A stretch of 64,000 nucleotides of DNA from an uncultured Acidobacteriota bacterium (GTDB lineage: Bacteria > Acidobacteriota > Blastocatellia > Pyrinomonadales > Pyrinomonadaceae), in assembly GCA_937873515.1 (NCBI GenBank), contig CALMYB010000019.1, positions 1 through 64,000 on the forward strand, read 5' to 3'. Every line of letters starts with the position of its first letter. The stretch's first letter is position 1. This document shows positions 9,043 through 17,516 of the stretch, one piece after another. A model generated the notes under the pieces. It did no database searches. It worked only from the letters and a program-made list of their open reading frames with translations, and was not told the origin of the DNA. The position numbers and the translations under genes are program-made.

Positions 9043-10602
9043 TCAGTGTCTAAAATGCCGAATTCCGGTGAACACCATCGCGATGCCGTGTTCGTCGGCG
9101 GCTTCGATGGATTCAGCGTCTTTTACGGAACCGCCGGGCTGGATGATCGCAGAGACGCCAAAACGTGCGGCCTCATCGACGTTATCACGGAATGGAAAGA
9201 ACGCATCCGAGGCGACCGCCGAGCCTTTCAGTTCGAGGTCAAAGCGTTCTGCTCGTGCCGCCGCGATCCTCACAGAATCTACGCGGTTCATCTGGCCCGC
9301 TCCGACACCGAGGGTCTGCACCTCGTTCGCAAATACGATCGCGTTCGATTTCACGTGCTTGCAGACAGACCACGCAAGCAGAAGCGAGCGCATCTCGCTC
9401 TCGGTCGGCTTGCGTTTTGTTACCGTCTGCAGGTCACTCTCTTCGATGACGTGAAGATCCGCGGATTGCAAAAGATAGCCGCCGGAGATCTGTCGAACGA
9501 CGGTCGATTCGGGCTTGCCGCTCTCGACGCGAAGAATTCGCAGGTTCTTCTTCGTGCGGAAAACATCGAGAGCTTCCGGCTCAAAATCAGGAGCCACGAC
9601 GACCTCGCTGAAGATCTCGATGACGAGTTTCGCAGTTTCGGCATCGACCTTGCGGTTGAACGCGACGATGCCGCCGAATGCCGAGACCGGATCGGTCGAA
9701 AGTGCCCGCTTGTATGCCTCGGCAAGGAAAGAGCCGACACCGACGCCCGACGGATTCGTGTGCTTTATGATCGCTGCGGCAGGAACGCTGAAGTCCGAGA
9801 CAAGGCTCCACGCCGCGTCTGTATCGACGTAATTGTTGTACGACATTTCCTTGCCGTGAAGCTGCTCTGCATTCGCGACGCCGGAACTCGACGCCGTATA
9901 GAGTGCGGCTTTCTGGTGCGGATTTTCGCCGTAGCGAAGGTCTGCGGCCTTCTTTGCATCCAAATTCAGCGAGGCGGGAAATGCGTCCTCATCGTCGCCG
10001 GAATCCGCCTGCGAAAGATATGCGGTGATCGCGGCGTCATATTCTGAAGTGCGTTTGTAGGCGGCGGCGGCGAGTTTGGCTCGGGTCTCAAGCGAGAGAG
10101 AGCCGTCGTTCTCTCGAAGCTCATCTGCGATCTCGCCGTAAACGCTCACGTCAGTTACGACCGCGACGCTGCGCCAATTCTTCGATGCCGAGCGGATCAT
10201 CGCGGGGCCGCCGATGTCGATATTCTCGACGGCCTCTTCGAGCGTTACACCGTCTTTGGCGATCGTTTTCTCAAAGGGATAGAGATTAACGACGACGAGG
10301 TCGATCGGTTCGATGCCGTGGTTTTTCATGGCAGCGATATGCTCTTCGTTATCGCGAAGGGCAAGGAATGCACCGTGAATCTTCGGGTGCAGCGTCTTGA
10401 CACGGCCGTCCATCATTTCCGGAAAACCGGCAACCTCGGAGACGTCGGTCACCTCGAATCCGGCATCGCGAAGGCTGCGTGCAGTTCCGCCGGTCGAGAT
10501 CAGCTGCACGCCGAACTCCGCGAGCACGGCGGCGAATTCATTCAATCCCGTCTTGTCTGATACGCTCAGGAGGGCACGTTTTATCTTTATATGATTGGAC
10601 AT
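9043..10602 (-). CDS. purH: Bifunctional AICAR formyltransferase / IMP cyclohydrolase
   Basis: The 519-residue protein does the last two steps of IMP synthesis. The N-terminal cyclohydrolase domain has the MGS-like fold with LISTGGTA and GRVKTLHPKIHG. The transformylase domain carries the catalytic AIIKHTNPSG. Length is normal. A terminator-like hairpin lies about 30 bases upstream of the ATG, at the end of the preceding small ORF, so purH probably has its own promoter or a leader with attenuation. Confidence 0.97.
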   Translation of the reverse strand: MSNHIKIKRALLSVSDKTGLNEFAAVLAEFGVQLISTGGTARSLRDAGFEVTDVSEVAGFPEMMDGRVKTLHPKIHGAFLALRDNEEHIAAMKNHGIEPIDLVVVNLYPFEKTIAKDGVTLEEAVENIDIGGPAMIRSASKNWRSVAVVTDVSVYGEIADELRENDGSLSLETRAKLAAAAYKRTSEYDAAITAYLSQADSGDDEDAFPASLNLDAKKAADLRYGENPHQKAALYTASSSGVANAEQLHGKEMSYNNYVDTDAAWSLVSDFSVPAAAIIKHTNPSGVGVGSFLAEAYKRALSTDPVSAFGGIVAFNRKVDAETAKLVIEIFSEVVVAPDFEPEALDVFRTKKNLRILRVESGKPESTVVRQISGGYLLQSADLHVIEESDLQTVTKRKPTESEMRSLLLAWSVCKHVKSNAIVFANEVQTLGVGAGQMNRVDSVRIAAARAERFDLELKGSAVASDAFFPFRDNVDEAARFGVSAIIQPGGSVKDAESIEAADEHGIAMVFTGIRHFRH

Positions 10603-10629
10603 GGTCGATCGATAGATAGGTAAAAGGGC

Positions 10630-10666
10630 AAAATAAAAACAAAAAGAGCGGCTTCACAGGAGCCGC
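10630..10666 (-). terminator. Terminator between the 25-codon ORF and purH
   Basis: On the minus strand GCGGCT (10666-10661) pairs with AGCCGC (10653-10648) around a 7-base loop and is followed by a T-rich tract (TCTTTTTGTTTTTATTTTG). It ends a transcript from the direction of 10838. Its position close to the purH start also allows a role as a purH leader attenuator. Confidence 0.65.
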
Positions 10667-10760
10667 CGGATTCTAAGGTCTTTGTCGCGCGCCTGACAGC
10701 GTGCGGGATACGGGCGAACGGCGTCGTTTTAGCCCCCCGTTCTTCGATCTTGCCGCCCTT

Positions 10761-10838
10761 TTAGAAAAAGAAGCGGCCAATGAACAGAAGGCTCAGCACC
10801 AACGCGATTGCGTAGATGACGACTTTGATAAGACTCAT
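10761..10838 (-). CDS. Candidate 25-residue membrane microprotein
   Basis: An ATG at 10838 opens a 25-codon frame ending in TAA at 10761. The product MSLIKVVIYAIALVLSLLFI plus GRFFF is one hydrophobic helix with a Lys near the N-terminus and a basic, aromatic C-terminus. It sits alone between divergent genes, with a terminator about 95 bases downstream. I see no strong Shine-Dalgarno sequence, so this rests on composition and context. Confidence 0.4.
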   Translation of the reverse strand: MSLIKVVIYAIALVLSLLFIGRFFF

Positions 10839-10937
10839 AAAGATAAAATACTCTAATAAAGAGGTTTACCGGTGTTCATCGCCAAGGGAGTACTTATCGA
10901 GAAACAACTATTTTATTTGTTCGCTAAGCTCAAGTCA

Positions 10938-12392
10938 ATGCGGGCGAACGCCGGTATTCATTTGATCGCGTTGGCGGCCGTTTTGGTTGCCGCCGGTGCG
11001 ACGTTTTCCTGCGGACAGGCGATCGATGCGGAGATTCGTTTAGACTCTCAGAGCAATTCTGTCGAGGTCTCAGGCAGATTTCTTGATGCTGGCGAGGTGC
11101 GGAATATCGCGTTCGAACGCGAGTTTGCAGGCGTTTCGGGGCTGGCTGAACGGATCTCGCGGATGAGAACGCTCGGGGCAAGTGGGCAGGAGGTCGCCTC
11201 GAAAGTGTTCGCACCCGGCGAATATGCGGCCGCTGAAACCATTGGAGCGTTTTCGTACACTGTCCGTCTTGACGCGCCCGACCGAACGGGCCAGGCGCAC
11301 ATCTCGTGGCTAAAGAACGGCCGCGGTGTCTTGTTCCTCGGCGACATCTTGCCGCTGGTTCTTGGCAGCGCAGCTACTGCGGCGACGGTGCGGATCATCA
11401 ATGCAAAAGGGATCAGTGCGGGCGGCTGTTCTTCTTTGACGGAAGGAAAATATGCCTGCACTGACCGCGCTACCGCACTGTTTGCGATCCTGCCCGATCT
11501 CCGCACTGTGAAGACCGGAGATCCTGACCTAAGCCTTTTGATCGAAGGTGCTTGGAACTTTGACGATAAGGCGGCCGTCAAAGAGGCCGCGGAACTTTTC
11601 GAGACGTATCGCAGTGTTTTCGGCGGTGCGGCGCAAGGCCCGTTCGATATTGTGATCATGAAGTTTGCTGATGAAACTCCGCCAGGCAGATTCGAAGCCG
11701 ACACGCGCGGCCGCACGATCGTGGTCATCTCGTCCGACGCGCCGTTCAACTCGCAGTCGCTGCAGCGTTTAAGCCTGCAGCTTCGGCACGAATTGTTTCA
11801 CTTTTGGCTGCCGAACGGCGTTGCCTTGGCGGGGCGGTACGATTGGTTCTATGAAGGCGCCGCACTTTATATGGCTAGCCGTGTCGGGCTTATGACGAAT
11901 AGGATCCGATTCGACGACTTTGTTTCGCAGCTCTCGACCGCGATCGCCTTCGATCGAACGTCGCCGAAGGGAGTGTCACTTGCGATGGCTTCCGACTCGC
12001 GTTGGCAGGGCAACGCAACGACACTTTACGCCCGCGGAATGCTGGCCGCTTTCATTCTCGATCTCGAACTCTTAAAGCGAAGCAAGGCAAAGCATTCGCT
12101 CGAAGATGTTTTGAGGAAACTTTTCAACGATCACGATCGTCGAAAGGCTTCAAAGGCTGACGCAGTTCCCGCGATCGTCGAAGCATTTTCGGTCTACGAT
12201 GGCACAGGGAAGCTCGCAAAAGAGCTGCTCGATCGCACGGAACCGCTGGACATTGCTGCCGCCCTTGGAAACTCGGGATTTGAGCTTGCTGACTCGGGCC
12301 GCGGGCTTAAAGTAAAAGACGGTCCGGGCAGCCGGGAAAAGGCGATTTTGAACAAGCTGGGTTATAATAACTGGCGAAAACTTTCTCGTTAA
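10938..12392 (+). CDS. Secreted HExxH zinc metallopeptidase-like protein
   Basis: Starting at ATG 10938 gives a signal peptide (MRANAGIHLIALAAVLVAAG, cleavage near FSCGQA; a lipobox-like Cys is present). Around residue 284 lies HELFHFWLPNG, an HExxH zinc site, followed 18 residues later by WFYEGAALY, which supplies a gluzincin-type third ligand. This arrangement resembles M1/M61 peptidases, so the protein is probably an exported peptidase. The upstream in-frame start at 10872 would hide the signal peptide. The next gene starts at the base after its stop (TAAATG), so the two are cotranscribed. Confidence 0.7.
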   Translation: MRANAGIHLIALAAVLVAAGATFSCGQAIDAEIRLDSQSNSVEVSGRFLDAGEVRNIAFEREFAGVSGLAERISRMRTLGASGQEVASKVFAPGEYAAAETIGAFSYTVRLDAPDRTGQAHISWLKNGRGVLFLGDILPLVLGSAATAATVRIINAKGISAGGCSSLTEGKYACTDRATALFAILPDLRTVKTGDPDLSLLIEGAWNFDDKAAVKEAAELFETYRSVFGGAAQGPFDIVIMKFADETPPGRFEADTRGRTIVVISSDAPFNSQSLQRLSLQLRHELFHFWLPNGVALAGRYDWFYEGAALYMASRVGLMTNRIRFDDFVSQLSTAIAFDRTSPKGVSLAMASDSRWQGNATTLYARGMLAAFILDLELLKRSKAKHSLEDVLRKLFNDHDRRKASKADAVPAIVEAFSVYDGTGKLAKELLDRTEPLDIAAALGNSGFELADSGRGLKVKDGPGSREKAILNKLGYNNWRKLSR

Positions 12393-13541
12393 ATGATGCG
12401 ATCCAGATCCAGACACATTTTCGCGGCGTTGGCCGTGCTTTCTCTCTTTCAGGTCGGCTGCACCTACATCGACCAGGCTTTTTCGGGCGTTACGAGCGCG
12501 CTTGGCGTAACGGACACTGCGACCGTGATCTCCAAGACAGCACAGATAAGGACATCGTACGCGGTCGTCGCGGCCGACGTCCTGGAGGTGAATCGCGGCG
12601 ACAAACTCGACGTTCTCGACAAGGTGGATTTCGAGAAGGTCCTTTGGTTTCGCGTCCGTGCGCACGATCCCGAGGCGACCGAAGGCTGGATCGAGGCGCA
12701 GAATGTCATCACGAGCGAGACGATGGAAAAGAGCAAGAAGCTTGCAGAGACTTTCGCTGACCGTTCGCCGCAAGCGTCGGGCGTTATTCGGGCGGCTTCG
12801 AATCTCCGCTCGCAGCCCGATTCGAGCGACGAGAACATTCTCTTCAAGCTCGCAAAAGGTTCGACCTTCGAGATAATGTCGTGGAAATTCGTCCCAAAGA
12901 CCGAAGCACCGGATGTCGATGACAGCGCGCCGGACGGAAAGCCGCTATCGAAAAAGGAAAAGAACGAAGAGATCGAGGCGGCTAAGGTTGCAGGCGAGCC
13001 CGAAAAGATCGACGACAAGTACGACATCTGGTACGAAGTGAAACTCGATCCTTCAGTTTCACCCGCACCGGCCGGTTGGCTCTTTGGCCGACAGGTCGAT
13101 CTTCAGGTGCCGAGCGACATTTCGTTCTTTCAGCAGAACAATCGCAAATTCGTCACATGGCAGAGGATCGATGCCGATGCCGCGAACAAGAACCTCACAG
13201 GGCACGGCTCGACGCCGGGAAGCTATGTGATTCTGACGCGCACGAATCTCGTAAAAGCGATCGACGGTGTCGAGCCCGATTTTGACGGAATTCTCGTTCT
13301 CGCGTTCGATAAGTACGACCAGAATTACTACACCGTTTGGCGGAATCCGCCAAATACGGACGTTTGGGGACAGCTTCCTTTGCGGATGGAAGGGCAGGGC
13401 GACAATAAGACCTTCAGCATCAAACTGCGAAATCAGAACGGGCAGATCGATGAGCGTAAGTTCGTGATCTTCAAGGATCGCAACCGGATGCGCGTGACGC
13501 CGCCGGAAGACATCGCGCAGTATCAATTCAAGAGCAAGTGA
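12393..13541 (+). CDS. Lipoprotein with SH3-type domains
   Basis: The 382-residue protein has a lipoprotein signal (LSLFQVGC, lipid-modified Cys near residue 23). Two SH3-like segments follow, at about residues 45-105 (LEVNRGDKLDVLDKVDFEKV) and about 130-235 (NLRSQPDSSDENILFKLAKG), separated by charged linkers. Such domains bind peptidoglycan or peptides; the target is unknown. It begins directly after the stop of the metallopeptidase gene, and its stop overlaps the GTG start of the Smr gene by 4 bases, so these three are probably one operon. Confidence 0.65.
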   Translation: MMRSRSRHIFAALAVLSLFQVGCTYIDQAFSGVTSALGVTDTATVISKTAQIRTSYAVVAADVLEVNRGDKLDVLDKVDFEKVLWFRVRAHDPEATEGWIEAQNVITSETMEKSKKLAETFADRSPQASGVIRAASNLRSQPDSSDENILFKLAKGSTFEIMSWKFVPKTEAPDVDDSAPDGKPLSKKEKNEEIEAAKVAGEPEKIDDKYDIWYEVKLDPSVSPAPAGWLFGRQVDLQVPSDISFFQQNNRKFVTWQRIDADAANKNLTGHGSTPGSYVILTRTNLVKAIDGVEPDFDGILVLAFDKYDQNYYTVWRNPPNTDVWGQLPLRMEGQGDNKTFSIKLRNQNGQIDERKFVIFKDRNRMRVTPPEDIAQYQFKSK

Positions 13542-13816
13542 CGGACGCCGAAGAACCTTTTGATGTGCCGATCACCGACTCGATCGACCTGCACGCCTTT
13601 CGGCCTGCGGATGTTCGTGCGGTCGTCGAGGAATATCTTGCCGAGGCACATAAACGCGGATTTCGCGTCGTACGTCTGATACACGGCAAAGGTGTCGGGG
13701 TTCAGCGAGAGATCGTTAGGAAGGTGTTGTCGGAGACGGATTTCGTAAAAGGATTTAAGAACGCGCCGGAATTTTCAGGCAGTTGGGGAGCGACGATCGC
13801 GGAACTGGACGTCTAA
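13538..13816 (+). CDS. Smr-domain protein
   Basis: This 92-residue protein is essentially one Smr domain (as at the C-terminus of MutS2), with the DLHAF motif near residue 17 and the LIHGKGVGVQR motif near residue 47. Smr domains are nucleases or nucleic-acid binders. The likely start is a GTG at 13538 that overlaps the previous stop (GTGA). Its stop overlaps that of the convergent gene at 13813. Confidence 0.85.
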   Translation: MTDAEEPFDVPITDSIDLHAFRPADVRAVVEEYLAEAHKRGFRVVRLIHGKGVGVQREIVRKVLSETDFVKGFKNAPEFSGSWGATIAELDV

Positions 13817-14079
13817 TTCCGATCGTCAAGAATGTCCGCCCATGCCTCGTCAACCGTCTCGGTCTCGATGCCGTGCCGTTCGAGCAGGGCATTCTTTTCC
13901 GAAAGCTTCTCCTCCAGGAGTTCGATCTTTTGACGTAGATGTTTGGCCTCGCGTTCCAGCGTTCGCGTGTGCTCGACACGCATCCTATACACCCTTTCAA
14001 TGTAGAAGATGAACATTAGCTGCAGACCGACCACGCCGGTCAACACGAGAAGAAGTCCTATGAACACGTAGGTAAACAT
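13813..14079 (-). CDS. Membrane-anchored coiled-coil protein
   Basis: The likely start is the ATG at 14079, giving 88 residues. An N-terminal transmembrane helix (about residues 3-28) is followed by a charged heptad-like helix (REAKHLRQKIELLEEKLSEK) and a short acidic tail. The function is unknown; the layout recalls small septum or envelope-associated proteins. Longer frames upstream overlap the divergent hydrolase gene and look like noise. Confidence 0.55.
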   Translation of the reverse strand: MFTYVFIGLLLVLTGVVGLQLMFIFYIERVYRMRVEHTRTLEREAKHLRQKIELLEEKLSEKNALLERHGIETETVDEAWADILDDRN

Positions 14080-14185
14080 GGTGTGGTACTGCTTTTTTTG
14101 TTGTCCCTTTGGATAATTATACTCTTGACCGCAGGCATTTTGAAACGTAAAACTTGGGGTATTCCATATTTGCGAGGCAGACACT

Positions 14186-15070
14186 ATGCGTGAAGATATC
14201 ATCAACACTTTTCCCGAGCCGACCGGATTTGACCGCCGCGAGTTTCTCGTTCGGTCTATTTTTGCCGCCGGTACATTCGCCGCGGCCGTGATGCCGATCG
14301 CTGCACAGACGCGTATCGTGACCGACAGCAAAGGCCTTATCGAGGGCGAGGTGAAGATTCCCGTCAAGGACGGCGAAGTGCCTGCATATCGCGCGATGCC
14401 GGAGAAGGGCAAGGACTTTCCGGTCGTTGTCGTCGTCCACGAGATCTTCGGTGTGCACGAATGGATACAGGACGTTTGCCGGCGTTTTGCGAAGCTCGGC
14501 TACATGGCGATCGCACCCGCTCTGTACGCGCGTCTCGGCGACGTTCATTCGATCAAGGACGCGGGCGAACTCAACCGGCAGATCTTCTCGAAGATCCCGG
14601 ACACCGAATCGATGGCTGACATCGACGCAGCATACACCTGGGCGGCAAAGAACAAGGGCAGCAAGAAGAAGATCTCGATCACAGGATTTTGCTGGGGCGG
14701 CCGTATCGTTTGGATGTATGCGGCCCATAACCCGAAATTAAAGGCCGGTGCAGCGTGGTACGGCCGCGTCGTTCCCACCGATCGTTCACCTGTCAACGAA
14801 GCTCAGCCGAAGTCGCCTATTGATTACGCGAAAGAAATGAAGCCGCCCGTGATCGGTTTTTACGGCGGTCTCGACAAAGGGATCACGGTCGATGGCGTTC
14901 AGCGTATGCAGGACGAACTGGAGAAGGGCAAGTCCGGCTCCGAGATCATCGTGTTCCCGAATGCGAACCACGGCTTTCACGCCGACTATCGTCCAAGCTA
15001 CAATAAACAAGCATCCGACGAAGCTTGGGAGAAACTTCTCGCTTGGTTCAAGAAGCACGGGGCAAAGTAA
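14186..15070 (+). CDS. Exported dienelactone hydrolase family protein
   Basis: The 294-residue alpha/beta hydrolase has the nucleophile motif GFCWGGR (Cys near residue 169, typical of dienelactone hydrolases), a conserved late Asp (GGLDKGI) and the catalytic His in NANHGFHADY. The N-terminus carries DRREFLVRS before a hydrophobic stretch ending in AQ, resembling a Tat signal with a twin Arg. Most characterised family members are cytoplasmic, so export is a useful clue. It is followed 5 bases later by the DUF6941-like gene. Confidence 0.85.
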   Translation: MREDIINTFPEPTGFDRREFLVRSIFAAGTFAAAVMPIAAQTRIVTDSKGLIEGEVKIPVKDGEVPAYRAMPEKGKDFPVVVVVHEIFGVHEWIQDVCRRFAKLGYMAIAPALYARLGDVHSIKDAGELNRQIFSKIPDTESMADIDAAYTWAAKNKGSKKKISITGFCWGGRIVWMYAAHNPKLKAGAAWYGRVVPTDRSPVNEAQPKSPIDYAKEMKPPVIGFYGGLDKGITVDGVQRMQDELEKGKSGSEIIVFPNANHGFHADYRPSYNKQASDEAWEKLLAWFKKHGAK

Positions 15071-15075
15071 TTTTA

Positions 15076-15510
15076 ATGGAAACAGAAAAACTCACGCTCG
15101 AATACACCTTGCTCTGCGACGACGTCCGCATCGAGATGGGCAACAAGATCTCGCTGATGGGCATCTTCCAGAACATCATGGTCGAAAAATTGCCGGTTTC
15201 GCTCATCAAGTTCGCAGTGATAAACCATTGGCGCGGAGAGGGAAACCACCGCACCGAGATCCGCATACTCTCGCCCGACAAGAACAATCTCGTCGTAACC
15301 TCACAGCCGACGACCATCGAACTCGCACCCGGCGGCTTCACCGACAACGTGAGCTTCTTTGTGAACGTCGTTTTTCCGGACGCCGGGACCTATTGGATCC
15401 AGACCGTCGCAAACGAGGTCGTCCTCGACGAACTCCCGCTCATCGTTACCGACCAAGCGAACCTCACCGCCCTGCAACACGCCGAAGAGATCTCGGAAAC
15501 GGTCAACTAA
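15076..15510 (+). CDS. DUF6941-like protein
   Basis: The start at 15076 gives 144 residues beginning METEKLTLEYTLLCDDVRIE. The conserved opening LLCDDVR, then GKISLMGIFQNI-like text, matches the small DUF6941 family as I remember it. The remainder looks like a beta-sandwich. Function unknown, cytoplasmic. It is 5 bases after the hydrolase gene and ends where the repeat block begins. Confidence 0.65.
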   Translation: METEKLTLEYTLLCDDVRIEMGNKISLMGIFQNIMVEKLPVSLIKFAVINHWRGEGNHRTEIRILSPDKNNLVVTSQPTTIELAPGGFTDNVSFFVNVVFPDAGTYWIQTVANEVVLDELPLIVTDQANLTALQHAEEISETVN

Positions 15511-15520
15511 GACCGGGCAT

Positions 15521-15554
15521 TCTTGGCTCCAGCGGAGCCGCACGTTTGCAGCAC
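15521..15554. repeat. Repeat R4, copy 1 (GGCTCC...GGAGCC hairpin)
   Basis: TCTTGGCTCC AGC GGAGCCG then CACGTTTGCAGCACG. The same arrangement recurs at 16359-16393 with small changes. It forms a short stem GGCTCC/GGAGCC and lies just after the DUF6941-like gene stop. Confidence 0.7.
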
Positions 15555-15579
15555 GCCGCCCATCATCGTCCACCGCAGC

Positions 15580-15690
15580 GGCGGCTCGGCCGCCGACAAA
15601 GGCCTCGCATAGCCACGTCGTTTACGGCGTGGTTTAGGACGGAAAATGAATTCCCGGAGGCGGCTCGGCCGCCGACAATCCCTCTGTCGG
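15580..15690. repeat. Repeat R3, one full unit and one partial
   Basis: A unit of about 80 bases begins GGCGGCTCGGCCGCCGACAA, includes the near-palindrome CCACGTCGTTTACGGCGTGG, and ends GACGGAAAATGAATTCC before the next GGCGGCTCGGCCGCC. Two more units in tandem occur at 16060-16219. No reading frame here is convincing. Confidence 0.8.
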
Positions 15691-15700
15691 TAATGTGTTT

Positions 15701-15772
15701 GTCAGAACCGCCTGCGTGAGCGGGCGGTCAGCATTGCCGCAAGCCCGCACGTTAGTAAGGGCACTCTTGTCA
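15701..15772. repeat. Dispersed repeat R2, copy 2
   Basis: Inverted relative to 163-229 and matching the element inside nnr (58889-58985). It contains CCGCCTGCGTGAGCGGGCGG and AAGCCCGCACGTTAGTAAGG. Next to it, 15773-15824 holds short direct repeats (GAGTGATGAGTGATGAG and ACTCACAATTCACAATTCAC). Confidence 0.85.
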
Positions 15773-15824
15773 ATGAGTGATGAGTGATGAGCACTCACAA
15801 TTCACAATTCACCACTCACAATTT

Positions 15825-15888
15825 CCTCGATGTTTGTTCCGTTCCGCGCGTGGCGGAACAAGCGGAACAAAACGGAACAAAAATCGGC
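15825..15888. repeat. Inverted partner of the repeat at 1-64
   Basis: Sixty-four bases matching the reverse complement of window positions 1-64, built from GGAACAA and CGGAAC words. With R2 (163-229 and 15701-15772) also inverted, the two repeats form one larger composite inverted repeat about 15.6 kb apart. Confidence 0.85.
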
Positions 15889-16036
15889 GTTCTGGCGACC
15901 TGCGGTTACAATTATTGTCACTATTGTCAAAGATCAGGGTGTTACAACATATGTTTACACTGCCTCTACGATTATATCATGTGTGTCAAGAGGTGCTTTT
16001 GATTCCTTTTCGGATCACCTTGTTCAAGCTTTGTTT

Positions 16037-16250
16037 CGACGGAAAATGAATTCCGGGGAGGCGGCTTGGCCGCCGACAAAGGCCTCGCATAGCCACGTCG
16101 TTTACGGCGTGGTCTAGGACGGAAAATGAATTCCGGGGAGGCGGCTCGGCCGCGCCGACAATGGCCTCGCGTAGCCACGTCGTTTACGGCGTGGTTTAGG
16201 ACGGAAAATGAATCCTCGGAGGCGGCTTGCCGCCGACAAATCCCTCTGTC
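16037..16250. repeat. Repeat R3, two tandem 80-base units plus a partial unit
   Basis: Units at 16060-16139 and 16140-16219 are nearly identical, each with GGCCTCGC(A/G)TAGCCACGTC followed by the GGCGTGG arm and GACGGAAAATGAATTCC. A partial unit follows to 16250. The 15889-16036 stretch before it shows no gene or repeat that I can recognise. Confidence 0.8.
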
Positions 16251-16600
16251 GCTCCTAACGGAGCTCCAAGAATTATTTTGCGGCATCTTTCCCAGGGTGG
16301 CGGCCGAGGCGGCCTCACCCTGGGCTACATTCATGTGTCCCCTACGGGGACAAGACCTTCTTGGCTCCATAGGAGCCGAACGTTTGTAGAACGCGAGAAC
16401 CACGGACGATCTCGGAGGCGGCTCGGCCGCCGACAAGGGCTTCTGTCGCGTGCTTCACACGCTCCGGCAGAATATTTAGGAGAAGCTAATCACGAGCTGC
16501 AGCTCGCGGCAATTCAGCGGCCCTACCCTGGGCCTTTTTCTTTCGTCACCTGCGGGGATCACGTCGGCGGAAAGGCCGCCTCCAAGATCCAATTGGTAGC
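16251..16600. repeat. Palindromic repeat patch with R4 copy 2
   Basis: CCCAGGGTG (16291-16299) pairs with CACCCTGGG (16316-16324) around a palindromic core; R4 copy 2 lies at 16359-16393; GGAGGCGGCTCGGCCGCCGA recurs near 16417. The patch is made of short palindromes like those in 1-230. Frames across it are compositional and do not resemble genes. 16601-16703 shows nothing I can name. Confidence 0.6.
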
Positions 16601-16703
16601 TCTCATCTGACGCTGCACGTCCGCACAACCGTTGCGTCAAACGGTTCGCTATGAACGAAATGCGCCGATCCGTTCGGTTTCGTGCTATTTTTCAGGAGTG
16701 CAA

Positions 16704-16781
16704 ATGCATTTTTACGGTGAGATCAAGTCTGGCGGATCGGTCGTGATTTCCAACTACATCAAGGAGCATTGTTTCGATTAG
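16704..16781 (+). CDS. Possible 25-residue ORF or gene remnant
   Basis: ATG at 16704, preceded by AGGAG at a proper distance, opens 25 codons (starting MHFYGEIKSGGSVVISNYIK) to TAG at 16779. The length and the polar sequence do not point to a family. It could be a real small protein, or the tail of an immunity-type gene left by rearrangement. Confidence 0.22.
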   Translation: MHFYGEIKSGGSVVISNYIKEHCFD

Positions 16782-16790
16782 GGGGTGAGA

Positions 16791-17312
16791 ATGAGACATC
16801 TTTGCCGTTTCCATATTGTGTTGCTCATTCTGCTCGTCAGCGGGTCGGTCTGCTATTCTCAGGGGCGAGTTGATCTTCCGCAGGAATTAGCGGATGCTCG
16901 CGGGGTCTATCAGACTGAGACCGAGCGGCCGTTGCCGTTTGAATCCTTCAAGTACTTTTATATCGATAAGCTGCACGAAGATGACGATGCCGGTATTGCG
17001 GACGAAGTGTCTGGTGACCGCATAGCGGTCAGCGGAAAACTCGTATTGGCGGATGGGAGTATATTCGCGTTCTCAAAGGCGCAATTGGGAATTGTCACAA
17101 TTGGTGACGAGAAATATTATCGGGATATCGAGTTTGAGACGGAAGCAAAAGGCGGGGTCAAGTATTGCTTCAAAGGCGCGTATGTCGAGCATATCATTCG
17201 AAACACGGGAGCCGCTCCTCGGATAAAGATACGCGGAACGCTTTCGCTGATCGAGAATGGCTCGGTCAAAGCGATCTGGCAACTCGCCCTTTACGAATAC
17301 GGCGAGGAATAG
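16791..17312 (+). CDS. Secreted protein, function unknown
   Basis: I chose the ATG at 16791, which has a GGGGGTG sequence just upstream; a GTG at 16785 is also in frame. The 173-residue product has a signal peptide (CRFHIVLLILLVSGSVCYSQ). The mature part looks like a mixed beta protein with no family I recognise. The RHS-like scar starts 13 bases after its stop, so it sits at the left edge of the scar region. Confidence 0.55.
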   Translation: MRHLCRFHIVLLILLVSGSVCYSQGRVDLPQELADARGVYQTETERPLPFESFKYFYIDKLHEDDDAGIADEVSGDRIAVSGKLVLADGSIFAFSKAQLGIVTIGDEKYYRDIEFETEAKGGVKYCFKGAYVEHIIRNTGAAPRIKIRGTLSLIENGSVKAIWQLALYEYGEE

Positions 17313-17325
17313 TTCCAAGCACAGG

Positions 17326-17516
17326 TGGGACGCCGTTGACGAGGAATGTGTTTGCGGGGAAGGCGGTTATTGCGGAGTTGCGTGGGACGGGTTCGGGGGT
17401 CGGGGATATGGTGACGTGGAAGACGAGCGATCCGGCGTCGGGGACGGTTGTCTCATACACGAACGACGGGACGGCGAACACGGGCTTTGTCTCCGAGCAG
17501 ACCGAACCGCTTGGGC
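17326..17516 (+). repeat. RHS-like core scar A
   Basis: Bases 17326-17384 recur with about two small changes at 21129-21185, and 17471-17516 recur at 22549-22594 with two mismatches. Translated in the frame of the following ORF, this reads GTPLTRNVFAGKAVIAELRG and then NDGTANTGFVSEQTEPLG, text I associate with the conserved segment before the variable tip of RHS-type proteins in these bacteria. No complete RHS core is in the window. Confidence 0.7.

Noticed and set aside
8935..10047. A 370-codon plus-strand frame opposite purH
   Set aside because: purH is complete and conserved on the other strand.
15773..16250. CRISPR array
   Set aside because: Repeats are either short direct words or 80-base tandem units with no regular unique spacers, and no cas genes are nearby.
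15972..16436. A 154-codon minus-strand frame across the repeat block
   Set aside because: It is built wholly of R3 and R4 repeat units, with recurrent Arg, Pro and Ser and no conserved core; repeat DNA read in frame.
17165..17312. N-terminal extension of the RHS-like tip frame
   Set aside because: It overlaps a secreted-protein gene in another frame and has no RHS character until 17326.
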